A stretch of DNA of 64,000 bases. Source: Streptacidiphilus melanogenes (GTDB taxonomy: Bacteria; Actinomycetota; Actinomycetes; Streptomycetales; Streptomycetaceae). Shown here piece by piece: positions 43,875 to 55,068 of this stretch (its first letter is position 1; every line of letters starts with the position of its first letter). Below the pieces are notes generated by a model that was not told the DNA's origin, searched no databases, and worked only from the letters and a program-made list of their open reading frames with translations. The stretch covers positions 1 through 64,000 of the forward strand of contig NZ_BBPP01000017.1 of assembly GCF_000787835.1 (NCBI RefSeq), in the 5' to 3' direction. Position numbers and translations under genes: made by a program.

Positions 43875-44843
43875 TCAGCTGTGCAGCGGCAGGCGGTCCT
43901 TCTCCGACAACACGTAGTCACGGAAGGCCACCGCGGGCGGCGGCAACGGGCGCACCGACGACCAGACCAGCGCCAGCTCGCGCCGCGCCGTGGGCGAGGT
44001 GATGGCCAGCTCCACCACGTCCCGACGTGGCACCGAGGCCGGCGGCAGTACGGCGACGCCCAGCCCCGCCGCGACGAGGCCACGCAGCGTCTCGGCCTCC
44101 TCGCCCTCGAAGGAGATCCGCGGCGTGAAGCCGGCCTGGGCGCAGAGCGCGTCCGTGATCCGGCGCAGCCCGTAGCCGGGCTCCAGGCCGACGAAGGGGT
44201 CCTCGGCCACCTCCTCCAGCCGCACCCGGCGACGCCCGGCGAGCCGGTGGTCCACCGAGACCACGAGCCGCAGCCGCTGCTCGCCCATCCGACGTGCGGT
44301 CAGATCCGGGGCATCGGGCCGCGGCGAGAGCAGGCACAGGTCGAGCTCGCCCTCGCGCAGCCGGGCCAGCATCTCGTCGGTGTAGCTCTGCACCAGCTGG
44401 AACCGTACCCGCGGCAGCTGGGCCCGGAAGCCGCGCAGCAGCATCGGCACCGCCTCCGTCCCCATGGTGTGCAGGAAGCCGAACGCCACCCGTCCACCCG
44501 TCGGGTCGGCCTCCGCCCGCGCCGCGTCCGCCCCGCGCTCGAGCTCGGCGAGTGCCCGCTCCGTCGACGCCAGGAAGATCCGCCCGGCCCGGGTCAGCCG
44601 GATCGTGCGGCCCTCTCGCGCGAGCAGCACCACACCCAGCTCCGCCTCCAGCCGGGCCACGGCCCGGCTCAGCGTCGGCTGCGGCATGCCGAGCTCCGCC
44701 GCGGCCCGGGTCACGTGCTCGCCGCGCGCGACCGCGGCGAACTGCGCGAGCAGCGGCGAGAGCCGCGACGCGGGTGACGTGGGCGACAGCTCCGCCTGCT
44801 CAGCGGGAAGGGGCACCGGCTCTGAGCTTGCTTCATACGTCAC
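43875..44843 (-). CDS. LysR-family transcriptional regulator
   Basis: A 322-residue LysR protein. The winged helix-turn-helix (about 28-90) includes AAELGMPQPTLSRAVARLEAE, and a periplasmic-binding-protein-like effector domain covers about 115-320. It diverges from the MFS exporter gene with only 63 bases between them, the classical LysR-target arrangement. A T-n11-A box sits in that gap. It would be expected to regulate the exporter and itself. The start is a GTG at 44843; a later internal start is possible because the first 25 residues are not conserved. Confidence 0.92.
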   Translation of the reverse strand: MTYEASSEPVPLPAEQAELSPTSPASRLSPLLAQFAAVARGEHVTRAAAELGMPQPTLSRAVARLEAELGVVLLAREGRTIRLTRAGRIFLASTERALAELERGADAARAEADPTGGRVAFGFLHTMGTEAVPMLLRGFRAQLPRVRFQLVQSYTDEMLARLREGELDLCLLSPRPDAPDLTARRMGEQRLRLVVSVDHRLAGRRRVRLEEVAEDPFVGLEPGYGLRRITDALCAQAGFTPRISFEGEEAETLRGLVAAGLGVAVLPPASVPRRDVVELAITSPTARRELALVWSSVRPLPPPAVAFRDYVLSEKDRLPLHS

Positions 44844-44864
44844 AGCATGAATCTTCGCCTATCC

Positions 44865-44879
44865 ATGCATTGGACGCAT
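44865..44879. promoter_or_regulatory. LysR-type box between regulator and exporter
   Basis: ATGCATTGGACGCAT has 4-bp inverted ends and contains T-n11-A, the LysR recognition pattern. It lies 15 bases before the likely -10 TAGCGT (44894-44899) of the exporter gene. Confidence 0.5.
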
Positions 44880-44906
44880 CAATGGCGCGGTCCTAGCGTC
44901 TGAAGC

Positions 44907-46211
44907 ATGCCAGCGGACCCCGCCACAGCCAGCCTCCCCGCTCCCGTCGCCGTCCTTCCCACCCCGACGTCCCGGCCGAACCCGACGTCCGCGCCGACCC
45001 CGACGTCCGACCCCCGGCACCTGCCCGGCTCCCCCGGGCTGCGCCGCACCCAACTCGCCCTCTTCGGCGCGGGCCTGGCGACGTTCCTGCTGCTCTACTC
45101 CACCCAGGCGCTGCTGCCGAACCTCTCCGCGAACCTGCACCTGACCCCCGGCCAGGCCAGCTGGACCGTCTCCGCCGCCTCCATCGGGCTGGCCGTCGCG
45201 GTGATCCCGATCAGCGCCCTGTCCGAGCGCTTCGGCCGCACCCGCATCATGTCGGTGGCGGTCTTCGCGGCCGTCGCCATCGCGCTGGTCCTGCCCTTCA
45301 CCGGCGACCTCACCACCCTGATCGCCCTGCGCGGCCTCCAGGGCGTCGCATTGGCGGGCCTGCCTGCGACCGCGATGGCCTTCCTCGCCGAGGAGGTCCA
45401 CCCCTCCGCGCTGCCGTCCGCGATGGGCCTCTATGTGGCGGGCAACAGCATCGGTGGCATGAGCGGCCGCCTCCTCTCCGGCGTCGTCGCCGGCGCGTAC
45501 GGCTGGCGCGCGGGTCTGGCAGCCGTCGCAGTCGCGTCGCTGCTGTGCGCCGTCGCGTTCCGGGTGCTGATCCCCCGCGCCCGGTGCTTCCGCCCCGGCC
45601 CGGTCAACCCGCGCGCCCTCTGGCACACCGTCACCGGTCATCTCGCCAACCCGCTGCTGGCGCGGCTGTTCGCGCTGGGCCTGCTCTTCATGACGGTCTT
45701 CGGCGCGGTCTACACGGTCCTCGGCTACCGGCTGGTCGCCGCCCCGTTCGATCTGCCGCAGGCGCTCGCCTCGTCCATCTTCGTGGTCTACGTCGTCGGC
45801 ACGGTCGCCTCGGCGGCGAGCGCCCGGATCGGCGCACGCCTGGGACGTCGCGGCGCGCTCTATGCGGCGATCACCACCACCGCCGCCGGCCTGGTGCTCA
45901 CCCTGCCGGACTCGCTGCCGCTCACCCTGCTGGGCCTGGTCCTGATCACCGCGGGCTTCTTCACCGGCCACTGCGTCGCCTCCGCGTCGGTCGGCCGCAC
46001 GGCGACCCACGGCCGCGCTCAGGCCTCGGCGCTCTACCTCGCCGCCTACTACGTCGGCAACAGCCTCGGCGGCGCGGTCGGCGCGAGCGCCTACCACGGC
46101 AATGGATGGGACGGCACGGTCGCGGTGGCCCTCACCGCGATGCTGCTGGCCACCGGTGTGACCGCATGGGGGACGGTCGCGGCCCGCCGGTCCCTGGCCG
46201 CCCGCGCCTGA
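44907..46211 (+). CDS. MFS transporter (YnfM-type efflux family)
   Basis: A 434-residue transporter with 12 predicted membrane segments, beginning after about 45 polar residues that contain degenerate PTS repeats (TPTSRPNPTSAPTPTSDP). The MFS motif between helices 2 and 3 appears as ALSERFGRTRIMS. Helix patterns and the divergent LysR partner match the YnfM/Bcr-like drug or metabolite exporters. TAGCGT lies seven bases before the ATG, so a leaderless mRNA is likely. The exported compound is unknown. Confidence 0.9.
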   Translation: MPADPATASLPAPVAVLPTPTSRPNPTSAPTPTSDPRHLPGSPGLRRTQLALFGAGLATFLLLYSTQALLPNLSANLHLTPGQASWTVSAASIGLAVAVIPISALSERFGRTRIMSVAVFAAVAIALVLPFTGDLTTLIALRGLQGVALAGLPATAMAFLAEEVHPSALPSAMGLYVAGNSIGGMSGRLLSGVVAGAYGWRAGLAAVAVASLLCAVAFRVLIPRARCFRPGPVNPRALWHTVTGHLANPLLARLFALGLLFMTVFGAVYTVLGYRLVAAPFDLPQALASSIFVVYVVGTVASAASARIGARLGRRGALYAAITTTAAGLVLTLPDSLPLTLLGLVLITAGFFTGHCVASASVGRTATHGRAQASALYLAAYYVGNSLGGAVGASAYHGNGWDGTVAVALTAMLLATGVTAWGTVAARRSLAARA

Positions 46212-46330
46212 CGAAGTCCACGCCTCCTGAGGTCGGCGACCGGGGAAGGCCGCGCCTGAGGAAGGCCGCGAGTACTCCCCCGGGGTGAATCCGCGCCCAA
46301 AGACGTCGCCGGGCGGGTACCCCTCCGCTC

Positions 46331-47524
46331 ATGCGACTGCGCCGGAAGCCCCGCGATCCAGCCGGCGCCGCCGGGAACCGCCCAACCGCCACCGTCCGTT
46401 CCCGGCGGCGCCGTGTCCTCTACGCGACACTCGGCAGCGCCGCCGCGACGGCCGTCGTCGCCGCCTTCTGCGTGAACGCGGCGCTCGACACGCCCGGCCC
46501 GGGCGGGGCGCAGACGAAGCTCGCCCGCTGGGGGCACTGCCACGGGCTGGGCTCCGTGGTGAGCCTGGTCGACAACGCGCACCAGGACTCCACCTCCGTC
46601 GACGTCTCCTGCAACGCGGCCGCGCTCGGCATCCGCCCGAACCCGCTCGGCCCCTCGGGGAAGCCGACGCCGACGCCGACCGTGCCGCCGATCCCGCTGC
46701 ACGCGCCCGTCCAGCCTCTGGTCAGCCCGGCCCAGTCGGGCGAGGGCGTCTTCTCCGCGCTGGTCAAGGAGAAGGGCCAACCGGTGATCCAGAGCGCCCT
46801 GGTGCGGCCCGACGGCTACGACGTCGGCTTCCCCGCGGGCATCGTCTGGATGAAGCAGCACGCGCTCCGCTTCGACCTGCATCCGGGGGTGTCCGAGCCC
46901 GGCGGCAGCTGGCCCGTCCCGTCGACGATCGCCCCTGGTGAGCGCACCGACCTCGTCGCCGCCTACAACGGCGGTTTCAAGGTCTCCAACGGCGACTCGC
47001 ACGGCGGCTTCTACCTCGACGGCCGCACCATCGGCTACCTGCGCGACGGCGCGGCCTCGGAGGTCTTCCACCGCGACGGCTCGTTGACCGTCGGCGTCTG
47101 GAACGAGGACGTGCGCATGGCCCCGGACGTCGTCGGCGTCCGCCAGTGCCTGGTGCCGCTGGTCCGCGACGGCCGGATCACCGGTGACGTCTACAACGGC
47201 GGCACCGGGACGTGGGGCTTCGACGACGGCGGGAACCCCGCCGTCGCCCGCTCCGGCGTCGGCGTCGACCGCAACGGCGACATCGTCTACGTCGGCGGCC
47301 GTCTGCTCACCGTCCAGTCCCTGGCCACCCTGCTGCAGCGCGCGGGCGCGGTGACGGCGATGATGCTGGACATCAACCTCAGCTGGCCGTCGTTCATCTC
47401 CTACGACGCGACGAAGAACCCCCATGACCCGGTCCCCCGCAACCTGGTCAACTTCGTCCGCGCCGCGACCCGCTACTACGACTACTCCAGCCGTGACTTC
47501 GTCGCCGTCTACGCCCGCCCGTGA
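46331..47524 (+). CDS. Phosphodiester glycosidase-domain protein, membrane-anchored
   Basis: A 397-residue protein. A basic N-terminus (1-30) is followed by one membrane helix (VLYATLGSAAATAVVAAFCV), a Pro/Thr linker (about 105-130) and a NAGPA/phosphodiester glycosidase domain (about 150-395). The domain carries VAAYNGGFKVSNGDSHGGFY, GFDDGGNPAVARSGVGVD and MMLDINLSWPSF. The domain removes GlcNAc from phosphodiesters in eukaryotes, and bacterial members probably act on cell-wall or exopolysaccharide phosphodiesters. Topology places the domain outside the membrane. It follows the exporter without visible linkage. Confidence 0.82.
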   Translation: MRLRRKPRDPAGAAGNRPTATVRSRRRRVLYATLGSAAATAVVAAFCVNAALDTPGPGGAQTKLARWGHCHGLGSVVSLVDNAHQDSTSVDVSCNAAALGIRPNPLGPSGKPTPTPTVPPIPLHAPVQPLVSPAQSGEGVFSALVKEKGQPVIQSALVRPDGYDVGFPAGIVWMKQHALRFDLHPGVSEPGGSWPVPSTIAPGERTDLVAAYNGGFKVSNGDSHGGFYLDGRTIGYLRDGAASEVFHRDGSLTVGVWNEDVRMAPDVVGVRQCLVPLVRDGRITGDVYNGGTGTWGFDDGGNPAVARSGVGVDRNGDIVYVGGRLLTVQSLATLLQRAGAVTAMMLDINLSWPSFISYDATKNPHDPVPRNLVNFVRAATRYYDYSSRDFVAVYARP

Positions 47525-47572
47525 CGCCGGGCGTGGACATGGACGGCGACGGCGACGGCGACGGCCGGGCGA

Positions 47573-48859
47573 CTACGCGACGCGGTCCAGGATCAGCGGG
47601 GTCGGCTTGAAGTCCGTGCCGTCGGCGGCGACGGTGATCGCGTCCGGGGCGGCCAGGGCCTCCAGGGCGTACTCGAAGCGCTCCGGGGTGTCCGTGTGGA
47701 GGGTCAGCAGCGGCTGGCCCGCGACGACGTGGGCGCCGGGCTTGCCGTGGATCTCGACGCCGGCCCCCGCCTGCACCGGGTCCTCCTTGCGCGCGCGGCC
47801 CGCGCCCAGGCGCCAGGCGGCGACGCCGACGGCGTAGGCGTCGAGACCGGTCAGCACGCCGCTCGCCGGAGCGGCGAAGACGTGCTGCTCACGGGCGACC
47901 GGCAGCGCGGCGTCCGGGTCGCCGCCCTGCGCCGCGATCATGCGGCGCCAGTGGTCCATCGCCGAGCCGTCGCGCAGCGCGGTCTCCGGGTCCCTGCCGC
48001 CGGTGACGCCCGCCGCGGCGAGCATCTCGCGCGCCAGCGCGATGGTCAGCTCGACGACGTCGGCAGGACCGCCGCCCGCCAGAACCTCGACGGACTCGCG
48101 GACCTCCAGCGCGTTGCCGGCCGTGAGGCCGAGCGGGGTGCTCATGTCCGTCAGCAGCGCGACGGTGTTCACGCCCGCGTTCTTGCCGAGCCCGACCATG
48201 GTCCGGGCCAGCTCCTGCGCGTCGGCGAGGTTCTTCATGAAGGCGCCGGAGCCGACCTTCACGTCCAGGACCAGCGCGCCGGTGCCCTCGGCGATCTTCT
48301 TCGACATGATCGAGGACGCGATCAGCGGGATCGCCTCGACGGTGCCGGTGACGTCGCGCAGCGCGTACAGCTTCTTGTCGGCGGGCGCGAGGCCGTCCCC
48401 GGCGGCGCAGATGACCGCGCCCGTGTCGCGGAGCACCTGCATCATCTCCTCGTTGGAGAGCAGCGCCCGCCAGCCGGGGATGGACTCCAGCTTGTCCAGC
48501 GTCCCGCCGGTGTGGCCCAGCCCGCGGCCGGAGAGCTGCGGCACGGCCGCGCCGCAGGCGGCGACCAGGGGCGCGAGCGGCAGCGTGATCTTGTCTCCGA
48601 CACCGCCGGTGGAGTGCTTGTCGCTGGTGGGCAGCGGCAGCGAGGAGAAGTCCATCCGCACGCCGGACCGGATCATCGCGTCGGTCCAGCGGGAGATCTC
48701 CCGCAGGTTCATCCCGTTGAGCAGGATCGCCATGGCCAGCGCGGACATCTGCTCGTCGGCGACCTCGCCGCGGGTGTAGGCGTCGATCACCCAGTCGATC
48801 TGAGCATCGGTCAGCTCGGCGCGGTCGCGCTTCGCGCGGATGACGGAGATGGCGTCCAC
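47573..48859 (-). CDS. deoA: Thymidine phosphorylase
   Basis: A 428-residue pyrimidine nucleoside phosphorylase giving thymine or uracil and deoxyribose 1-phosphate. The signature SGRGLGHTGGTLDKLESIPG, KHSTGGVGDKITLPLAPLVAACG (phosphate site, in part) and VKVGSGAFMK are present. A C-terminal PYNP domain completes the normal length. GTG 48859 is chosen because GGAG lies five bases upstream. It has its own promoter region with the shared palindrome at 48901-48912 and is separated from cdd by a long inverted repeat. Its deoxyribose 1-phosphate feeds the mutase and DeoC. Confidence 0.96.
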   Translation of the reverse strand: MDAISVIRAKRDRAELTDAQIDWVIDAYTRGEVADEQMSALAMAILLNGMNLREISRWTDAMIRSGVRMDFSSLPLPTSDKHSTGGVGDKITLPLAPLVAACGAAVPQLSGRGLGHTGGTLDKLESIPGWRALLSNEEMMQVLRDTGAVICAAGDGLAPADKKLYALRDVTGTVEAIPLIASSIMSKKIAEGTGALVLDVKVGSGAFMKNLADAQELARTMVGLGKNAGVNTVALLTDMSTPLGLTAGNALEVRESVEVLAGGGPADVVELTIALAREMLAAAGVTGGRDPETALRDGSAMDHWRRMIAAQGGDPDAALPVAREQHVFAAPASGVLTGLDAYAVGVAAWRLGAGRARKEDPVQAGAGVEIHGKPGAHVVAGQPLLTLHTDTPERFEYALEALAAPDAITVAADGTDFKPTPLILDRVA

Positions 48860-48900
48860 GTGCACTCCATGGTTGTGCGAAGGGGGAGACAGACAGAACT

Positions 48901-48912
48901 CTACGCGCGTAA
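48901..48912. promoter_or_regulatory. Nucleoside-gene palindrome upstream of deoA
   Basis: On the minus strand TTACGCGCGTAG, one base from the shared palindrome. It lies 42 bases before the deoA start. A weak -10-like TAGAGT overlaps its downstream end. This is the fourth occurrence of the motif, again before a nucleoside catabolic gene. Confidence 0.7.
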
Positions 48913-48920
48913 CAGCAGGA

Positions 48921-49042
48921 TGCACTACAGGGGCGCAGGGAACTGCGCGAGCGACCACCCGGTGCGGGTGGCCCATGCTCGCTCTGCGACCCACCACCCA
49001 GGGTGGCTTGTCGCGCAGTTCCCCGCGCCCCTGGATGGTGCA
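48921..49042. repeat. Long inverted repeat between cdd and deoA
   Basis: Arms of about 30 bases (beginning TGCACTACAGGGGCGCAG and ending CCCCTGGATGGTGCA) pair almost perfectly around a 60-base middle that can itself fold. The arm sequence GGGGCGCGGGGAACTGCGCGA (shortened by one base here or there) is a well-known type of Streptomyces intergenic hairpin. It sits between the cdd stop and the deoA operator, so it probably ends the bmp-cdd transcript. Confidence 0.8.
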
Positions 49043-49063
49043 ACCAGACGCGGAGGCGTAGAG

Positions 49064-49447
49064 CTAAAGCCGTTCGGGTCCGAAGGCGTCCGGCAGGAGC
49101 TCGGAGAGGGGGCGGATGCCGGAGACGGACTCCACGATCAGCTCCGCTCCCCCGTGCTCCCACAGCAGCTGCCGACAGCGCCCGCAGGGCATCAGCGGCT
49201 CGCCGCTGCGATCGCAGCAGGTGAACGCCACCAGGCGGCCGCCGCCCGACGCGTGGAGTGCGGACACCAGGCCGCACTCCGCGCACAGGCCAAGCCCGTA
49301 GGACGCGTTCTCGACGTTGCAGCCGCTGACGATGCGGCCGTCGTCGACCAGCGCCGCCGCGCCGACCGGGAAGCCGGAGTACGGCGCGTACGCGCGCCCC
49401 ATCGCCTCCCGGGCCGCGGAGCGCAGCGCGTCCCAATCGATGTCCAC
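49064..49447 (-). CDS. cdd: Cytidine deaminase
   Basis: A 127-residue zinc enzyme that deaminates cytidine and deoxycytidine to (deoxy)uridine. The zinc and catalytic motif is LCAECGLVSAL, with the paired cysteines in PCGRCRQ; NVENASYGLGLCAE is the substrate region. Its length equals that of the homotetrameric class. It starts with GTG four bases after the permease stop and is the last gene of the transporter operon, so imported cytidine is processed immediately. The product uridine goes to DeoA-type phosphorolysis or uridine kinase. Confidence 0.96.
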   Translation of the reverse strand: MDIDWDALRSAAREAMGRAYAPYSGFPVGAAALVDDGRIVSGCNVENASYGLGLCAECGLVSALHASGGGRLVAFTCCDRSGEPLMPCGRCRQLLWEHGGAELIVESVSGIRPLSELLPDAFGPERL

Positions 49448-49451
49448 GGCC

Positions 49452-50755
49452 TCAGCCCTTGATGTACGGCTTGCCGGACGCGGCCGGCGGGCGGGTCAGG
49501 CCGCCCATCGCCGCAACCACGAAGATGGTCACCAGGTACGGGGCCATCGCCAGGTACGCGCCGGGGATCGGCGTGTTCAGGGACGACAACGCGACCTGGA
49601 GCTCGGTGGCGAAGCCGAAGAGCACCGCCGCGCCGAAGGCGCCGATCGGGGACCAGCGGCCGACGATCAGTGCCGCGAGGGCGATGTAACCCTTGCCGGA
49701 ACTCATGTCCTTGCCGAAGGCGCTGGCCAGACCGAGGGTCAGCCAGACGCCGCCGAGGCCGGAGAGCAGACCCGCGGTGATGACGTTGCGGTAGCGCAGG
49801 CCGATGACCTTGATGCCGACCGTGTCGGCGGCCGTCGGGTGCTCGCCGACCGCGCGGGTGCGCAGACCCCAGCGGGTGCGGAAGAGCAGGAACCACATCA
49901 CCGGCACCAGGACGTAGGCCAGGTAGAAGATGATGTTCTGGTTGAACAGCTCACCGATGATCGGGATCGACGACAGGCCCGGGATCTTGATCGCCGAGAA
50001 GCCCTTGGCCTGGTTGTAGGTGCCGCCGTTGGTCGACATGACCCGGTCGTAGAGGAAGCCGGTCACGCCGGAGGCGAGCAGGTTGAGCACGACGCCGAGG
50101 ACGACCTGCTCGATCAGGTAGCGGTTGGCGAAGACGGCCAGCAGGGCGCACATCAGCGCGCCGCCGAGGCAGCCCGCGATCGCGCCGGCCCACAGCGAGC
50201 CGGTGCTGGACGCGGTGATCACCGCCGCGAACGCGCCGAAGAGGAACTGACCCTCGATCGCGATGTTGACGACACCGGAGCGCTCGCACATCAGGCCGCT
50301 CAGCGAGCCGAGGATGAGCGGCACCGCGCCCGCGGCCGTCAGAACGATGATCGACGGCACGTTCAGGCCGACGGACGAGCCCGCCGCCGCCCACACCAGG
50401 AACGAGATCACGAGGCTGGCGAAGTAGACCCCGTCCAGCCACAGCTGGATCTTCTTCGAGATCGGGGCGAAGGCCCGGACCAGGCCGCACAGGATCGCCA
50501 GCGAGGTCAGCGCGAGCGCGACCTCCTGGGCGGGCGCCGAGATGGGGCCGAGGCCACCGGTCTGGGTCGGGTCGTACTTGAGGCCGAACAGGGTGTGCGC
50601 ACCGTTGCTGACGCGCGAGGTGAGGCCGAAGCCCCACAGGGCGAGGGCGCCCACGGCGGCCATGACGACGCCGCTGATCATCTTGGACCGGGTGTCCGCG
50701 GCCAGAGCGGCCACGTTCGTCGTGGGGACGTTCCCGGTTGCGGTGGATGCCGTGC

Positions 50756-50759
<4 letters not shown>
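49452..50759 (-). CDS. Nucleoside ABC transporter permease 2
   Basis: A 435-residue membrane protein of the branched-chain-amino-acid/ribose permease superfamily, NupC/RnsD type. It has about ten hydrophobic segments and the conserved LGSLSGLMCERSGVVNIAIEG and VGEHPTAADTVGI. An extra N-terminal 120 residues include three membrane helices. It starts at an ATG overlapping the previous permease stop (ATGA). It would pair with permease 1 to form the nucleoside channel driven by the double ATPase. Confidence 0.93.
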
Positions 50760-52113
<1,354 letters not shown>

Positions 52114-52117
<4 letters not shown>

Positions 52118-53760
52118 GAGTCCGCCTCCTCCGTCTTCGTGGTGGCGGCGTCGGCCGCTTCGGTCGTGCTCCCGGTGTCCTCGGCGCCGCCGTCGGCGAC
52201 ACCTGCGCCGCCGCCGGTGGGCGCGCTGTCGCCGTTGCCGGTGATGCCGGCCATCAGCAGGCCGATCTCGTCGCGGGAGGTGGTCGGCGGAACCGTGGCG
52301 ACGATCTTGCCGCGGTACATCACGGCGACCTTGTCGGCCAGCGCCAGCACCTCGTCGAGCTCGGTGGAGACGACCACGACGGGCCGTCCCTGGTCGCGCT
52401 CGGCGACGATGCGCTTGTGGATGAACTCCATCGCGCCGACATCGACGCCGCGGGTCGGCTGCGAGGCGACCAGCAGGCGCAGCGGACGCGAGAGCTCACG
52501 GGCCACGACGACCTTCTGCGCGTTGCCGCCGGAGAGCTTGCCCGCCGGGTGCTGCGGGGCGGCCGGGCGGATGTCGAACTCCTTGACCCGCTCCTCGGCG
52601 TTCTTGGCGATCTCGTCCAGGTTGATCGACAGGCCGCGCCCGAAGGGGGGCTTCTTGTACAGGTCCAGCACCAGGTTCTCGGCCACGGTGAACTCGCCGA
52701 CCACGCCGTCGTGCCCACGGTCCTCGGGGACGAAGCCGACGCCGGCGTCGAGCACCTGGCGCGGGGTGCGGCCGGTCAGCTGCTTGCCGTCCAGCGAGAT
52801 CGTCCCGGTGGCGGCCGGCACCAGGCCGAGGATCGCCTCGGCCAGCTCGGACTGCCCGTTGCCCTGGACGCCGGCGATGCCGAGGATCTCGCCGTCGTGG
52901 ACGGTGAAGGAGACGTCGTCGACGGCGGCCTGGCCGTTGGCGTCGAGCACGGTCAGGTTCTCGACCTGGAAGGAGGCCTTGCCGGGCTTGCTGGTCTCCT
53001 TGTCGACGACCAGCTGCACGGAGCGGCCGACCATCATCGAGGCCAGCTCCTGCTCGCTGGAGGTCGGGGAGGCCTCGCCGACGACCGCGCCACGCCGGAT
53101 CACGGTGATCCGGTCGGCGATCGCCTTGACCTCCTTGAGCTTGTGGGTGATGAAGACGATCGACTTGCCGGCCTCGCGCAGCGAGTTCATGACGACGAAG
53201 AGGTCGTCGATCTCCTGCGGGGTCAGCACGGCCGTCGGCTCGTCCAGGATCAGCGTCTGGGCGTCGCGGACCAGGGCCTTGACGATCTCGACACGCTGCT
53301 GGACACCGACGGGCAGGTCCTCGACCGTGGCGTCCGGGTTGACGGGGAGGCCGTAGCGCTTGGACACCTCCTGCACGTCCTTGCGGGCGCGGCGGCGGTC
53401 CAGCAGGCCCAGCGGGCCGCGGCTCGCGCCGAGCTCGACCTCGTCGCCGAGGACCACGTTCTCGGTCACGGTGAAGACGGGGACCAGCATGAAGTGCTGG
53501 TGCACCATGCCGATGCCGTTGGCGATGGCGTCACGGGGGCCGTTGATCGTCTTGGGGGTGCCGTCGACGAGGATCTCGCCCTCGTCGGGCTGGTGAAGTC
53601 CGTACAGGACGTTCATCAGCGTGGACTTGCCGGCACCGTTCTCACCCAGCAGACAGTGGACCTCACCTGGTTCGACCGTCAGGTCGATGTGGTCGTTGGC
53701 GACCAGCGAACCGAATCGCTTGGTGATGCCGCGAAGTTCCAGACGCACTTGTGAACACAC
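52114..53760 (-). CDS. Nucleoside ABC transporter ATP-binding protein (double ATPase)
   Basis: A 548-residue protein with two ABC domains. The first has Walker [28 protein letters not shown] and a Walker [14 protein letters not shown]. The second has the degenerate Walker [10 protein letters not shown] and signature [15 protein letters not shown], typical of the BMP/ribose-type importers, where only one site is fully active. The last 45 residues are Ala/Thr/Glu-rich. The start is GTG 53760 or GTG 53748; a GAGGAG stretch lies close to both. It follows the lipoprotein gene by 138 bases. Confidence 0.93.
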
Positions 53761-53898
53761 TCCTCACGCCGGGCATCAGAGTCGATCGGCGGAAGCTATC
53801 GAGGACTTGACTGGCCTGGCAGGCCCCGGAACGTGAACCCTGGGCCGACAGGCCGGTGGGCGGGCGCGCCGTGCGCGCCCGCCCGTGACCGTCCGGAC

Positions 53899-54990
53899 TC
53901 AGCCGGCCTTCGGCTGGCTCTTGGACTTGATGACGATGGTGCCGTTGATGATGCCCTGCTTGACCGCGGCGAGCTGGGCGGTCAGCGAGGCGGGCACCTT
54001 GGAGGCGAACTCGTGGTAGGGCGCCAGGCCAGTGCCGTTGTTGGCCAGGGTGCCGACGAACGGGGTGGCGGAGAACTGCCCGTTGGCCGCCTCCTGCACC
54101 GAGGTGCTCACGGCGGTGGCGATGCCCTTGGTCACGGACGTCATGATGACGGAGGCGTACTGCGGGTTGGAGATGACGCCGTCGTCGTCGACCCAGATGG
54201 CGTTCATCTTGCCGCCGGAGGACTGGGCCTGGGACAGCGCGCCGATGCCGGTGCCGCCGGCGACCGGGAAGATGATGTCCGCGCCCTCGGACTGGAAGGT
54301 CGCGGCGATCTGCTTGCCGCCCGCCTGGTCGGTGAAGGACTGGGTCGGGTCGAAGGTGCCCTGCTGGGTGGTCTCGTTCCAGCCGAGGACCTGCACGTGG
54401 GTGCCGTGCTTCTGGTTGTAGTACTGCACACCCTCCCAGAAGCCGTCCATGTAGACGGTGACGGTCGGGTAGTTGGCGCCGCCGAAGGTGGCGACCTTGC
54501 CGGTCTTGCTCATGCCGGCCGCGAAGTAGCCGCCGAGGAAGGCGCCCTGCGCGGTGTTGAACTCCAGGCCCTTGATCTGCGACGGGGTCGAGGCGTTGTC
54601 GACGATCGCGTAGTTCTGGCCGGCGTTCTTCTTGGCCGAGGCGACGGTGGCGTCGTTCATGGCGAAACCGACCGTGACGATCAGCTTGCACTGGGCGGAG
54701 ACGAAGCCGGCGATGTTGCTGGCGTAGTCGTTCTCCGTCGCCGAGGTGGCGTTCTGGACGGTGATGTTCGGGTTGGCCTTGTGGGCGTCCTGCATGCCGG
54801 CCCAGGACTCGGCGTTGAAGGAGTGGTCGTCCAGGCCGCCGGTGTCGGTGACCATGCAGGCCTTGAAGCTACCGGCGGCGTTCGCGGAGCTGGTGCTCGT
54901 GCCCGAGGTCGAAACGGGCTTCGATCCACAGGCCGTGGCGGTCAGTGCGACCAGTGTCGCGATCGCTGCCAGCTGAACGGGCTTGTTCAT
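53899..54990 (-). CDS. BMP-family nucleoside-binding lipoprotein
   Basis: A 363-residue lipoprotein. The signal MNKPVQLAAIATLVALTATA ends at a lipobox TATAC, so it is anchored outside the membrane. The mature protein has the BMP (PnrA-like) fold: CMVTDTGGLDDHSFNAESW, VTVGFAMNDATV and DIIFPVAGGTGIGAL, which line a purine nucleoside site in PnrA. It is the capture subunit for the downstream ATPase and permeases. The ATG at 54990 has a near-ideal GGAGGAATTG upstream. Unlike many genes here it has a leader of about 70 bases; the operator at 55069-55080 overlaps its -10. Confidence 0.94.
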   Translation of the reverse strand: MNKPVQLAAIATLVALTATACGSKPVSTSGTSTSSANAAGSFKACMVTDTGGLDDHSFNAESWAGMQDAHKANPNITVQNATSATENDYASNIAGFVSAQCKLIVTVGFAMNDATVASAKKNAGQNYAIVDNASTPSQIKGLEFNTAQGAFLGGYFAAGMSKTGKVATFGGANYPTVTVYMDGFWEGVQYYNQKHGTHVQVLGWNETTQQGTFDPTQSFTDQAGGKQIAATFQSEGADIIFPVAGGTGIGALSQAQSSGGKMNAIWVDDDGVISNPQYASVIMTSVTKGIATAVSTSVQEAANGQFSATPFVGTLANNGTGLAPYHEFASKVPASLTAQLAAVKQGIINGTIVIKSKSQPKAG

Positions 54991-55068
54991 CAATTCCTCC
55001 AGATGGGAGCCGACATCGCAGAGCCCGGGGGCAGGGAGCGGCTTTGCTCAACCGATTGGATGCGAGGT

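Noticed and set aside
46660-46690. Short tandem CCGACG-like repeats in the phosphodiester glycosidase gene and similar units at 44950-45015
   Set aside because: They encode ordinary Pro/Thr linkers; there is no sign of a satellite or CRISPR array.
47524-47572. GACGGC tandem repeats between the glycosidase and deoA stops
   Set aside because: Only four or five short units in a 48-base gap; simple GC-rich slippage sequence without further signal.
47566-47578. CTACGCGAC at the deoA stop resembling half of the nucleoside palindrome
   Set aside because: Only a half-site, at a gene end with no promoter.
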